Source: Actinomycetospora callitridis
GTDB lineage: Bacteria; Actinomycetota; Actinomycetes; Mycobacteriales; Pseudonocardiaceae
NCBI RefSeq assembly: GCF_028737265.1
Contig: NZ_JAQZAK010000004.1
Coordinates: 248,001 to 312,000 of the forward strand
DNA: 64,000 nucleotides
Direction: 5' to 3'
Below, in pieces: positions 9,381 through 17,652 of this stretch. The position numbers and the translations under genes are program-made. The notes under the pieces are model-generated. The model was not told the DNA's origin. It did no database searches and was given only the letters and a program-made list of their open reading frames with translations. Position 1 is the stretch's first letter. Each line of letters begins with the position of its first letter.

Positions 9381-9421
9381 CCTCTACGTCTGTAGTAGGA
9401 CGTACTCTACGGGTGTAGAGG
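9381..9421. promoter_or_regulatory. Twin operator between monooxygenase and TetR genes
   Basis: Two copies of CTAC-N4-GTAG (9384-9395 and 9407-9418) lie 23 bp centre to centre. The outer ends also pair: CCTCTAC at 9381 with GTAGAGG at 9415-9421. Two dyads on the same scale in a 74-bp divergent promoter region are typical of TetR operators. Binding is inferred. Confidence 0.65.
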
Positions 9422-9444
9422 AAGCCGACGGAAGGGGACGAAAG

Positions 9445-10008
9445 GTGGAACGCCGGGACGTCCTCGCCGACGCCGCGATCGCGGTGCTCGCCCGGGCGGG
9501 CAGCCGCGGCCTGACCCACCGCGCGGTCGACGGCGCCGCCGGCCTGCCCGAGGGCACGAGCTCGTACTACTTCCGCACCCGCTCCGCGCTTCTCCAGGCC
9601 TGCGTCGACCGGATGGCGGCGCGGACGCTGTCCGAGATGGCGAGCGGGGCGCCACCGGGGCCGGCCACGGTCGACGGTCTCGTCGCGGCCGCCGTGGCCA
9701 CCGTCGGGCGCTGGCTGGCCGACGACCAGGAACGCCTGCTGGCGCGCTGGGAGCTCGCGCTGGAGTCGACGCGACGCCCCGAGCTGGGCGCGGCCCTGCA
9801 GGCGGCGGGCGCCCGGGTGCGCGAGCGCGTGGCCGCGACGTTCGCCGCGCTGGACATCACCGAGCCCGAGCGCCGGGCCCACGACCTCGTCGCCTGCCTC
9901 GACGGCCTCGCGTTCGACCAGCTCGCCGGCGCCGGGGCCCCCCGCGACACCGCGGCGCTGCGGGCCGCGATCACCGACGTCGTGCGGGGGTTCACGGGGG
10001 CGCCGTGA
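9445..10008 (+). CDS. TetR-family repressor
   Basis: 187 aa. The N-terminal HTH (residues about 5-50) reads DAAIAVLARAGSRGLTHRAVD, then GLPEGTSSYYFRTRSALL, the usual TetR recognition helix and YYF-x-S signature. The helical C-terminal ligand domain is variable, and the chain is of normal family length. GTG 9445 is preceded by a purine-rich GGAAGGGGA stretch. Divergent from the FAD monooxygenase operon, which it probably controls along with itself through the sites at 9381-9421. The ligand may be a substrate or product of the monooxygenase (inference). Confidence 0.88.
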   Translation: MERRDVLADAAIAVLARAGSRGLTHRAVDGAAGLPEGTSSYYFRTRSALLQACVDRMAARTLSEMASGAPPGPATVDGLVAAAVATVGRWLADDQERLLARWELALESTRRPELGAALQAAGARVRERVAATFAALDITEPERRAHDLVACLDGLAFDQLAGAGAPRDTAALRAAITDVVRGFTGAP

Positions 10009-10010
10009 CG

Positions 10011-10111
10011 GCTCTCCCTCTCGATCTCCCGGGAGTGTCGTGAGCGCTCCCGCCGCGGACAGCACTGGTGACAGCACTGGTGACACCGTCGAGAGATCGA
10101 CACGGAGAGCT
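10011..10111. terminator. Convergent inter-gene region with paired arms and a 12-bp tandem repeat
   Basis: The gap between the TetR gene and the convergent DoxX-like gene holds complementary blocks at its two ends (CTCTCC near 10012 with GGAGAG near 10105; CGATCTC near 10022 with GAGATCG near 10094), which could form a bidirectional terminator. Inside it gacagcactggt is repeated twice in tandem (10058-10081). No open frame is apparent. Confidence 0.35.
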
Positions 10112-10521
10112 CACGCCACGGGGACCCCCCGCCGATCCCGCGCCACGAGCACCAGCACCGCGACGGCCAGGACGATCTCGACGAGGAACCCCGTCTGCTG
10201 GAGCACCGCGTCGAGCAGCGGGAAGTGCGCGAGGTGCAGGGAGTGGAACACCGTGTGGGGCACGGTGAAGACCAGGAACGCGACGACGGCGGTGATCACC
10301 ACCCGCCGGTCGAGCCACCAGGCCGCGAGCGCCAGGGCGACGCCCATGGCCAGGGTGCCGGCGCCGACGTCGCGCACGAGGTGCTCGTTGTAGGGCGGGA
10401 GCAGGGCGACCCAGGGCGTGCCGCCGTACGGGAAGGCCTCGTAGAAGGCCACGGGCAGGAACAGCGCCCAGAGGCCGACGACGAACTGGATCGCCGCGAG
10501 GGCGCCGAGCAGGATCCTCAT
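10111..10521 (-). CDS. Small four-helix membrane protein
   Basis: 136-aa integral membrane protein with about four hydrophobic helices (residues 4-25, 50-68, 75-93, 110-128), reminiscent of DoxX/DUF4345-like small proteins, though no diagnostic motif lets me name a family. ATG 10521 overlaps the stop of the NmrA-like reductase by 4 nt, so it is cotranslated with it, and both lie downstream of the ECF41 sigma gene. It may belong to the ECF41-linked module; function unknown. Confidence 0.7.
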   Translation of the reverse strand: MRILLGALAAIQFVVGLWALFLPVAFYEAFPYGGTPWVALLPPYNEHLVRDVGAGTLAMGVALALAAWWLDRRVVITAVVAFLVFTVPHTVFHSLHLAHFPLLDAVLQQTGFLVEIVLAVAVLVLVARDRRGVPVA

Positions 10522-11252
10522 CGCGCGACCTCCGCCCGGGCCGCGAGGAACTGCTCGAAGGTGACGACGCCGTCGGCGTGCTCCGGAGTGAGGTGGGCGC
10601 CGTACCGGTAGCCGCGGGCGATGGCCCCGGGCAGGCGCAGCGGGACGACGATGCGGCGCCGGCCGGAGGCGGCGAGCCAGGCGCGGGCGAGGTCGGCCAT
10701 CAGGCGGATCTCGGGGCCACCGAGGTCGCTCGCGCGGCCCTGCGCAGGACCGTCGACGAGATCGGCGAGACGGTCGGCGACGTCGTCGGGCGCGACGGGC
10801 TGGAACGAGGTCCCGGCGAGCACGGGCAGGATGCCGATGCGCGCGGCGGAGGTGAACACCTGGACCAGGAGGTCGTGGAACTGCGTCGCGCGCAGGATCG
10901 TCCACGGCAGCCCGGACTCCTGCACGACGCCCTCGGCCCGGACCTTCTCCCGGTAGTGGCCCAGCGGGATCGCGTCGGCGCCGACGATCGACACGAAGAC
11001 GAGGTGCGGGGTGCCCGCGCGTCGGGCGGCCGCGACGAGGTGCTCGGTCGCGGCGGCGTCGCCCGTCGGGGCCGTCGCGCAGTGCACGATCGTCGAGACG
11101 CCGGCGACGGCCTCGTCGAGGCCCTCGCCGGTCGCCAGGTCGCCGACGACACGGCCGGGCCCCGGCCGGCGACTGAGTACGCGCGGCCGATCGAGCCGGG
11201 CGACGAGCGCGCCGCCGAGCCTCCCCGTCCCGCCCGTCACGAGCACGGTCAT
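10518..11252 (-). CDS. NmrA-like NAD(P)-binding reductase linked to ECF41
   Basis: 244-aa atypical SDR of the NmrA/SDR_a5 kind: LVTGGTGRLGGALVARL at the N-terminus, HCATAPTGD in the middle, and HLVFVSIVGAD followed by YREKVRAE-, the pattern seen in NAD(P)H-binding quinone-reductase-like proteins. ECF41 sigma factors are typically encoded beside carboxymuconolactone decarboxylases, oxidoreductases or epimerases; this gene, 44 bp downstream of the ECF41 gene on the same strand, fits that role. Likely target of the sigma factor (inference). Overlaps the small membrane protein gene by 4 nt. Confidence 0.82.
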   Translation of the reverse strand: MTVLVTGGTGRLGGALVARLDRPRVLSRRPGPGRVVGDLATGEGLDEAVAGVSTIVHCATAPTGDAAATEHLVAAARRAGTPHLVFVSIVGADAIPLGHYREKVRAEGVVQESGLPWTILRATQFHDLLVQVFTSAARIGILPVLAGTSFQPVAPDDVADRLADLVDGPAQGRASDLGGPEIRLMADLARAWLAASGRRRIVVPLRLPGAIARGYRYGAHLTPEHADGVVTFEQFLAARAEVAR

Positions 11253-11296
11253 GGTGTCTCCTCCCGAGGCCGTCGGGCGCCTCGGTGCGGCGCCCG

Positions 11297-12205
11297 TCAG
11301 GAAGGTCGACCGGACAGCTCGTCGGAACGTGACACCTGCCCGGCGAGGAAGGTGAGCTTGTCGGGGTTGCGCAGGAAGCGGACCCCCCGGATGTGGTCGC
11401 CGTCGGCGTCGACCGCGACCACGCCGACGAGCTCGCCGTCCTGGAAGCCGAGCAGGGCCGGGGCACCGTTGACCTCCGCGGCCGCGCCGGTCCCCCGCCA
11501 CCGCGACGGCCCGAGGATGCCGACGAGGAACCGCGCCACGGCGTCCCGGCCGTGCACGGGGCGCCGGGCCGCACGGACCCTGCCGCCGCCGTCGGACCAG
11601 ACGGTGACGTCGGCGGCGAGCAGCGACTCCAGGCCCGCGACGTCGCCGTCGCGGGCCGCCGCGACGAAGCGCGCCAGCAGCGGCCCGACGTCGGCGCGGG
11701 GCGGGGCCGCGGGCGCCGTCGCGAGGTGCCGGCGGGCCCGGGTGTGCAGCTGGCGGGACCCGGCCTCGGTGACGTCGAGCACCGAGGCGACCTCGGCGTG
11801 GCTGTGCCCGAACGCCTCGCGCAGCACGTAGACCGCGCGCTCCGGGGGCGTGAGCCGTTCCAGCGTCGTCAGCAGGGCGAGGGACACCGACTCGCGCTCC
11901 TCGACCGTCGCGGCCGGGCCGGTCGCCGGATCCGTCGTGAGGATCGGCTCGGGCAGCCACGGCCCGACGTAGGTCTCGCGGCGCGCCCGCGCGGAGTCGA
12001 GGCGGTTGAGGCACAGGCGGGTGACGACGGTGGTCAGCCAGGCGGCGGGGTTGTCGATCGCGTCGCCGTGGCCCGACCACCGCAGCCAGGCGTCCTGCAC
12101 GACGTCCTCGGCGTCGTGGGCGGACCCGAGCATGCGGTAGGCGAGCCCGAACAGCCGCGGGCGCTGCGCCGTGAACGTCTCGGTGGCGTCCCTCACGACG
12201 ACCAT
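11297..12205 (-). CDS. ECF41-type RNA polymerase sigma factor (SigJ-like)
   Basis: Extracytoplasmic-function sigma factor of about 302 aa. Region 2 (FGLAYRMLGSAHDAEDVVQ) and region 4 (ERAVYVLREAFGHSHAEVA) are clear. The C-terminal extension of about 110 residues is SnoaL/NTF2-like and carries the two ECF41 signatures, DGGG (in WSDGGGRVR) and NPDKL near the end. In ECF41 this extension replaces an anti-sigma factor by binding the core of the sigma protein. ATG 12205 is used, but GTG 12196 (RDATETF...) has AGGA 8 nt ahead and is equally likely. It is followed by a reductase and a membrane protein, the usual style of ECF41 locus. Confidence 0.92.
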   Translation of the reverse strand: MVVVRDATETFTAQRPRLFGLAYRMLGSAHDAEDVVQDAWLRWSGHGDAIDNPAAWLTTVVTRLCLNRLDSARARRETYVGPWLPEPILTTDPATGPAATVEERESVSLALLTTLERLTPPERAVYVLREAFGHSHAEVASVLDVTEAGSRQLHTRARRHLATAPAAPPRADVGPLLARFVAAARDGDVAGLESLLAADVTVWSDGGGRVRAARRPVHGRDAVARFLVGILGPSRWRGTGAAAEVNGAPALLGFQDGELVGVVAVDADGDHIRGVRFLRNPDKLTFLAGQVSRSDELSGRPS

Positions 12206-12220
12206 CCTGCCCGGGAACAC

Positions 12221-12251
12221 TTGCCTTCGACCGCACTCGAAGTCCTACGGT
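12221..12251 (+). promoter_or_regulatory. MerR-type promoter with 19-bp spacer
   Basis: TTGCCT (12221-12226) and TACGGT (12246-12251) are 19 bp apart, the long spacing that MerR-class activators untwist. A perfect dyad CTTCGA-N6-TCGAAG (12225-12242) fills the spacer. The GTG of the MerR gene starts only 7 bp after the -10, so the message would be leaderless. Confidence 0.6.
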
Positions 12252-12258
12252 CGAGGGC

Positions 12259-12717
12259 GTGAGCGTGACGACCGAACGTCTGCGGGACCTCATCGAGACG
12301 ATGCCGACCGAGCTGCCGCCGCTCACGGTCGAGCTGGTGCGCGACCTCGACATCGCCGAGCACCTGGCGATCGCGGACGTCGCGGCGCTGACCGGCCTGT
12401 CGCCGCACACCCTGCGCTACTACGAGCGGATCGGGCTCGTCGACGTCGCACGGGACGCGGGCGGGCGCAGGGTCTACGACCGGGACGCGGTGGGCCGGGT
12501 CGTGTTCATCACGCGGCTGCGCGACTCGGACATGCCGATCGCGTCGATCGCGCGCTACGTCGAACTGGTCAAGCAGGGCCCGGAGACCGAGCCGGAACGC
12601 CTCGCACTGCTCGAGGCGCACCGCGCCGACGTGCTCGTCCGCCTCCGCGACCTGCAGGCGGCCCTGGCCGTCGTCGACTACAAGATCACCACCTACGGCG
12701 GGGCCTGCGGCAGTTGA
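12259..12717 (+). CDS. MerR-family transcriptional regulator
   Basis: 152 aa. HTH residues about 36-105: ADVAALTGLSPHTLRYYERIGLV followed by GRRVYD, a textbook MerR domain. A helical dimerisation segment follows, ending DYKITTYGGACGS. The single Cys near the end does not form a CxC or other known metal site, so a small-molecule rather than metal ligand is more likely. It is divergent from the ECF41 gene and probably autoregulates through the 19-bp-spacer promoter directly upstream. No enzyme gene is adjacent on the same strand, the EamA gene being 151 bp away. Confidence 0.88.
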   Translation: MSVTTERLRDLIETMPTELPPLTVELVRDLDIAEHLAIADVAALTGLSPHTLRYYERIGLVDVARDAGGRRVYDRDAVGRVVFITRLRDSDMPIASIARYVELVKQGPETEPERLALLEAHRADVLVRLRDLQAALAVVDYKITTYGGACGS

Positions 12718-12868
12718 GAAACGGACACGACGCTCTCCCGAGAATTGTTCACGACCTGCCGTGACATTCCCCAGTCGGCACCCCGTCGTCGTGCCGTCCA
12801 CCGACCTCCGGGGCGCTCCGAGCCGGACCTTGCTGCCGAGGGGAACCGGCTGCTCTGATCTGGGGATC

Positions 12869-13807
12869 ATGGGCCGCGCCGGAGCCGACCGTCGTCCGAC
12901 GCGCACCGCGTCCGGCCTGGCGATCGCGCTGCTCTCGGCGTTCTCCTTCGGGCTCGCCGGGCCGTTCGCGGCCGCGCTGCTCGCGGTGGGCTGGTCGCCG
13001 CTCGCGGTGGCGCTGGGCCGGCTGGCCGGCACCGCGGTCCTGCTCGGGGTGCCGCTGGCGCTCGTGTTCGCCCGCGGGTGGCGTCCGCGCGCCGGCCACC
13101 TGCGCGCCGTCGTCGTCTACGGGATCGTCCCCCTGGCCGGCGCGCAGGTCTGCTACTTCAACGCCGTCGACCACCTCTCGGTCGGCGTCGCGCTGCTCAT
13201 CGAGTACACCGCGCCGGTCCTGTTGCTCGGCTGGATGTGGGCACGCGGCGGCGCGCGTCCGAAGCCGGCGACGCTGCTGGGTGCGGCGCTGGCCGTGGCG
13301 GGCCTCGTGCTCGTCCTCGACGTCGCCCGCGGTGCGGAGTTCGACGTCGTCGGCGTGCTGTGGGGCCTGGCCGCCGCGGTGTGCCTGGCGGCGTACTTCC
13401 GGCTGTCCGCCGATGCCTCCGACGAGAACGGCCCGCCCGCGCTCGTGCTCACCGCCGGGGGCGCGATCGTCGGCAGCGCCGTCGTCGTGCTCGTCGGGGC
13501 CGTCGGGCTGCTGCCGCTCACCGCGACGACGACCCCGATCGCCCTCGCCGGGTGGACCGCGCCGTGGTGGGTCGGCGTCGTGCTCGTCGCGGCGCTGTCG
13601 ACGACGCTCGCCTACCTCACCGGGATCGCCGCCGTGGGGCGACTGGGGTCCCGGCTGGCGTCGTTCGTCGGGCTCAGCGAGGTGCTCTTCGCCGTGCTGG
13701 GCGCATGGTGGCTGGTGTCCCAGCGCCCCACTCCCACCCAGGTCGCGGGCGGCGTCCTGGTCGTCGCCGCGATCGCCCTCATCCGCTGGGCCGAACCGCC
13801 CCCGTGA
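12869..13807 (+). CDS. EamA/RhtA-type inner-membrane exporter
   Basis: 312-aa drug/metabolite transporter (DMT superfamily) with ten predicted helices arranged as two EamA repeats. LLIEYTAPVLLLGWMW at about residue 110 and SEVLFAVLGAWWL near 275 are the matching pore-helix segments of each half. RhtA-like members export amino acids such as threonine/homoserine; the substrate here is unknown. ATG 12869 is chosen because it precedes the first helix; the open frame further upstream is not hydrophobic. The TGA stop lies inside the 40-bp palindrome at 13804-13843. Confidence 0.85.
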   Translation: MGRAGADRRPTRTASGLAIALLSAFSFGLAGPFAAALLAVGWSPLAVALGRLAGTAVLLGVPLALVFARGWRPRAGHLRAVVVYGIVPLAGAQVCYFNAVDHLSVGVALLIEYTAPVLLLGWMWARGGARPKPATLLGAALAVAGLVLVLDVARGAEFDVVGVLWGLAAAVCLAAYFRLSADASDENGPPALVLTAGGAIVGSAVVVLVGAVGLLPLTATTTPIALAGWTAPWWVGVVLVAALSTTLAYLTGIAAVGRLGSRLASFVGLSEVLFAVLGAWWLVSQRPTPTQVAGGVLVVAAIALIRWAEPPP

Positions 13808-13843
13808 GCGGAATTCACGGCTATCACCGTGAATTCCGCTCAC
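13804..13843. repeat. 40-bp palindrome, copy 1 (between EamA and cobN ends)
   Basis: Perfect inverted repeat with 17-nt arms (GTGAGCGGAATTCACGG) around a 6-nt centre. It sits between the convergent stops of the EamA gene (whose TGA it supplies) and cobN, so it could act as a bidirectional terminator, although no T-run follows. The copy at 32297 matches at 38 of 40 positions. Confidence 0.85.
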
Positions 13844-13849
13844 GGGGGG

Positions 13850-16800
13850 TCAGGCGCCCTCCGCGTCGCCCTCGGCCTCGAGGAAGGCCTCGCGCAGCTG
13901 CTCGACCATGGCGGGATCGGGCTCGGCCCAGAGCCCGCGGTCCACGGCCTCCAGCAGGCGCTCGGCCATCCCGTGCAGCGCCCAGGGGTTGGCGTCGCGC
14001 AGGAACGCGCGGTTCTCCGGGTCGAGGACGTAGTTCTCGGTGAGCGAGCCGTACATCCAGTCGCTCACCGTCCCCGCCGTCGCGTCCCAGCCGAAGAGGT
14101 AGTCGACGGTCGCGGCCATCTCGAACGCGCCCTTGTAGCCGTGGCGGCGCATCGCGGCCATCCAGCGCGGGTTGACGACGCGGCTGCGGAAGACGCGCGC
14201 CGTCTCCTCGATCAGCGACCGGGTCTTCACGTTCTCCGGCCGCGTCGAGTCCCCGACGTACGCGGCCGGCGCGGCCCCGGTGAGCGCGCGGACCGTGGCG
14301 ATCATGCCGCCGTGGTACTGGTAGTAGTCGTCGGAATCGGCGATGTCGTGCTCGCGGGTGTCGATGTTCTTCGCCGCCACCGCGATCCGCCGGTACGCCG
14401 CGCGCATCTCGTCGACCGCCGACTCACCCTGGCGCCCGCGGCCGTACGCGTGCCCGCCCCACGTCGTGTAGATCTCGGCGAGGTCGGCGTCGCCACGCCA
14501 CTCGCGGGAGTCCATCGCCTGGAGCAGACCCGCGCCGTAGGCGCCGGGGGGCGAGCCGAAGATTCTTGTCGTCGCCTGGGTCCAGCTCGACCCGGAGGCC
14601 GCGTCGGCCCGGGCGTGCGCGGCCACGAAGTTGTCCTCGTCGGCCTCCTCGAGACCCGCGACCAGCTGCACCGCGTCGTCCATCGTCGCCACGACGTGCG
14701 GGAACGCGTCGCGGAAGAACCCGGAGATGCGCAGGACGACGTCGACGCGGGGCCGACCGAGCTCCTCGGTCGGCGTCACCTCGAGGCCCGTGACCCGGCG
14801 CGACGCCTCGTCCCACACCGGCCGGACGCCCATGAGCGAGAGCGCCTCGGCGATGTCGTCGCCGCTCGTGCGCATCGCCGCGGTGCCCCACAGCGACAGG
14901 CCGACCGACGTCGGCCACTCGCCCTCGTGGTCCTCGCGGTACCGCTCGAGCAGGGAGTCGGCGAGCATCTGCCCGGTCTCCCACGCCAGCCGCGAGGGGA
15001 TCGCGCGCGGGTCGATCGAGTAGAAGTTCCGCCCGGTCGGCAGGACGTTGACCAGCCCGCGCAGCGGCGACCCGCTCGGCCCGGCCTTCACGTGCCCGCC
15101 GTCGAGGGCGTGCAGGACCCCGGTGATCTCCTCGGTGGTCCGGTCCAGGCGCGGGACGACCTCGGTCGCGGCGAAGGTCAGGATGTCGGTGACGACGGGA
15201 TGCTCGGTCCCCAGCACCTCGACGGTGACGTCGTGTGCGACAGCGCCCAACCCCCGGGGATCCGCCCAGCCCTGCTTCTCCATCCCCAGCACCAGCGAGT
15301 GCGCGGTCTCCTCGAAGCGGTCGGTGTCGGCGCGCGACGTGGTCCCGTCCTCGACCATGCCCAGCGCCTCGCGCAGTCCGGGCAGGGAGTTCGTGCCCGA
15401 CCACAGCTGCCGCGCGCGCAGGATCGCGAGCACCATGTCGACGCGCTCCTGCCCGCCCGGCGCCTGGCCGAGCACGTGCAGGCCGTCGCGGATCTGCGCG
15501 TCCTTGATCTCGCAGAGCCAGCCGTCGAGGTGCATGACGAAGTCGTCGAAGCGCTCGTCCTCGGGCTGGTCGGAGACGCCGAGGTCGCTGTCGAGCTTCG
15601 CGGCCTGGATGAGCTGCCAGATCTGGCCGCGGATCGCCGTGATCTTGCCGGGGTCCATCGCCTGGATCGAGGCGTACTCGTCGAGCAGCTGCTCGAGACG
15701 GGCGAGGTCGCCGTACGACTCGGCGCGGGCCATCGGCGGGACGAGGTGGTCGACGAGCGTCGCGTGCGCACGGCGCTTGGCCTGCGTGCCCTCGCCCGGG
15801 TCGTTGACCAGGAACGGGTAGACCAGCGGAAGGTTCCCGAGGATCGGGTCGGGTGCGCAGGACGCCGACAGCGCCGCGGTCTTGCCGGGCAGCCACTCGA
15901 GGTTGCCGTGCTTGCCGACGTGCACCAGCGCGTCCGCGCCGAACGTGGTCTGCAACCAGCGGTAGGCCGCGAGGTAGTGGTGCGAGGGCGGCAGGTCGGG
16001 GTCGTGGTAGATCGCGATCGGGTTCTCCCCGAACCCGCGGGGCGGCTGCATCATCACGACGACGTTGTCGCGCTGCAGGGCGGCGACGGTGATGGCGTGA
16101 TCATGGATGAACATCGAGCCGGGTGCCGCGCCCCAGTGCTCCTCGACGCCGGCGCGGAAGTCCTCGGGCAACGTGGCGAACCACGCGGTGTACTCGTCGA
16201 CGGGCACGCGCGCGGGGTTCGCGGCGAGCTGCTCCTCGGTGAGCCAGTCCTGGTCGTAGCCGCCGGCGTCGATGAGGGCGCGGATCAGGAGGTCGCCGTC
16301 CTGGACGTCGAGCCCCGGGACGTCGCCGATGGTGTAGCCGGACTCCCGCATCGCGGCGAGCAGCCGCACCACCGACGCCGGGGTGTCGAGGCCGACCGCG
16401 TTCCCGATCCGCGCGTGCTTCGTCGGGTAGGCGCTGAGCACCAGCGCGATCCGCTTCTCGGCGTTCGGGACGTGGCGCAGGCGCGCGTGCGACACCGCGA
16501 GCCCCGCGACGCGCGCCGCGCGCTCCGGGTCGGCGACGTACACGGGCAGGCCGTCGGCGTCGGTCTCCTTGAAGGAGAACGGGACGGTGATGACGCGCCC
16601 GTCGAACTCCGGCACGGCCACCTGGTTCGCGGCGTCGAGCGGGCTCACGCCGTCGTCGTCGCCGAGCCAGTCCTCGCGGGACCGCGTCAGGCACAGGGCC
16701 TGCAGGATCGGGACGTCGAGCCCCGCGAGCGCGCCGGTGTCCCAGCTCTCGTCGTCCCCGCCCGCGCTGGCCGTCGCGGGCTTGGACCCGCCCGCGGCGA

Positions 16801-17518
16801 GCACGGTGGTGACCAGGACGTCGGCCTGCCGGAGCACCGCGACGAGCTCGTCCTCGGGCGCGCGCAGCGACGAGCAGAACACCGGCTCGGGCACCCCGCC
16901 GGCGTCGACCACCGCGCGGCACAGGGCGTCGACGAACGCGGTGTTCCCGGCCATGTGGTGCGCGCGGTAGTAGACGATGGCGACCCGGGGGCGGGCCTTG
17001 TCCGCAGCGAACGCGCTGTTCGCTGCTTCTATGCGCGCAAACTCCCCGTTCGCTCCCTCGACGGAGGCAGGGTCCCAGCCCTCGAGCCGGCCCCAGTTCG
17101 GCATCTCGGCGGGCGGGTCGAAGCCGTGGCCGGTGAGCAGGACGGTGTCGGAGAGGAAGTGGTGCAGCTGCGTGAGGTTCTCCGACCCGCCCTGGGCGAG
17201 GTAGAGGTGCGCCTGGGTGGCGACGCCGACGGGGACGGTCGACGACTCCATGAGCTGCGCGTCCGGGCTCTGCTCGCCGCCGAGCACGACGACCGGGCGC
17301 GGCTGCGACGGCGCGAGCAGGGCGTCGAGGCCCGCCTCCCACGCCTGGCGCCCACCGAGCAGGCGCACGACGACGAGGTCGACGCCCTCGAGCAGGGCCT
17401 CGAGGTCCTCCACCGCGACCCGGGCGGGGTTCGCCCAGCGCCAGGCACCCTCCTGCCCCGGGGTGCTGGCCCGCGCCGAGCGCAGGTCGGTGTCGGACGT
17501 CGACAGCAGCAGCAGCAC
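13850..17518 (-). CDS. cobN: Cobaltochelatase subunit CobN
   Basis: Large ATP-dependent cobalt chelatase subunit of aerobic cobalamin synthesis, which inserts Co2+ into hydrogenobyrinate a,c-diamide with CobS/CobT. 1222 aa; covers the family from MLLLLSTSDTDL through VYYRAHHMAGNTAFVDALC, HVGKHGNLEWLPGK, and the C-terminal RNPRW, YKGAFEMAATVDYLFGWDAT segments. GTG 17518 has GGGAG 6 nt upstream. Residues about 150-175 (ANGEFARIEAANSAFAADK) are encoded by a dispersed repeat element (17004-17055) and lengthen the link ahead of ARPRVAIVYYRAHH. It is divergent from cobG; cobS/cobT are not in the window. Confidence 0.96.
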   Translation of the reverse strand: MLLLLSTSDTDLRSARASTPGQEGAWRWANPARVAVEDLEALLEGVDLVVVRLLGGRQAWEAGLDALLAPSQPRPVVVLGGEQSPDAQLMESSTVPVGVATQAHLYLAQGGSENLTQLHHFLSDTVLLTGHGFDPPAEMPNWGRLEGWDPASVEGANGEFARIEAANSAFAADKARPRVAIVYYRAHHMAGNTAFVDALCRAVVDAGGVPEPVFCSSLRAPEDELVAVLRQADVLVTTVLAAGGSKPATASAGGDDESWDTGALAGLDVPILQALCLTRSREDWLGDDDGVSPLDAANQVAVPEFDGRVITVPFSFKETDADGLPVYVADPERAARVAGLAVSHARLRHVPNAEKRIALVLSAYPTKHARIGNAVGLDTPASVVRLLAAMRESGYTIGDVPGLDVQDGDLLIRALIDAGGYDQDWLTEEQLAANPARVPVDEYTAWFATLPEDFRAGVEEHWGAAPGSMFIHDHAITVAALQRDNVVVMMQPPRGFGENPIAIYHDPDLPPSHHYLAAYRWLQTTFGADALVHVGKHGNLEWLPGKTAALSASCAPDPILGNLPLVYPFLVNDPGEGTQAKRRAHATLVDHLVPPMARAESYGDLARLEQLLDEYASIQAMDPGKITAIRGQIWQLIQAAKLDSDLGVSDQPEDERFDDFVMHLDGWLCEIKDAQIRDGLHVLGQAPGGQERVDMVLAILRARQLWSGTNSLPGLREALGMVEDGTTSRADTDRFEETAHSLVLGMEKQGWADPRGLGAVAHDVTVEVLGTEHPVVTDILTFAATEVVPRLDRTTEEITGVLHALDGGHVKAGPSGSPLRGLVNVLPTGRNFYSIDPRAIPSRLAWETGQMLADSLLERYREDHEGEWPTSVGLSLWGTAAMRTSGDDIAEALSLMGVRPVWDEASRRVTGLEVTPTEELGRPRVDVVLRISGFFRDAFPHVVATMDDAVQLVAGLEEADEDNFVAAHARADAASGSSWTQATTRIFGSPPGAYGAGLLQAMDSREWRGDADLAEIYTTWGGHAYGRGRQGESAVDEMRAAYRRIAVAAKNIDTREHDIADSDDYYQYHGGMIATVRALTGAAPAAYVGDSTRPENVKTRSLIEETARVFRSRVVNPRWMAAMRRHGYKGAFEMAATVDYLFGWDATAGTVSDWMYGSLTENYVLDPENRAFLRDANPWALHGMAERLLEAVDRGLWAEPDPAMVEQLREAFLEAEGDAEGA
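17004..17055 (-). repeat. Inverted-repeat element inside cobN
   Basis: On the minus strand the element opens GAGCGAACGGGGAGTT, has AGAAGCAGCGA in its middle and ends CGCGTTCGCTGC. The same blocks in the same order occur at 60706-60756, after an acyl-CoA ligase. The end arms are imperfect here (GAGCGAAC against GTTCGCTG) but perfect in the other copy. It is translated in frame. Confidence 0.75.
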
Positions 17519-17570
17519 CGGCGCTCCCGGGGGTCGGTGGCGGGCGCCCGGGAGTTCGGACGCCTCATCA

Positions 17571-17648
17571 TCTGATCAGACATCGTGACACGGGCACCGG
17601 GGTGCAGGTCCGTGTCGCCGGGCACTCTCATCTGAGCATCTGACTAGA
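17571..17648. promoter_or_regulatory. cobN/cobG divergent control region
   Basis: Two similar dyads, TCTGATCAGA (17571-17580) and TCTGACTAGA (17639-17648), flank a strong hairpin with GACACGG at 17587 pairing to CCGTGTC at 17610-17616 and an inner GCACC/GGTGC. The second dyad runs into a -10-like TAGATA just ahead of the cobG start. The gap is too short for a cobalamin riboswitch and I see no B12-box-like GCCACTG, so a protein regulator binding the dyads is more likely (inference). Confidence 0.5.
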
Positions 17649-17652
17649 TACT

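Noticed and set aside
13829-17575. 1248-codon plus-strand frame opposite cobN
   Set aside because: Mirror of cobN; translation is Val/Arg/His-rich without domains, whereas the minus strand gives a full CobN.
17519-17652. Cobalamin riboswitch between cobN and cobG
   Set aside because: Only about 134 bp, no B12-box-like core seen; dyads fit a protein operator better.
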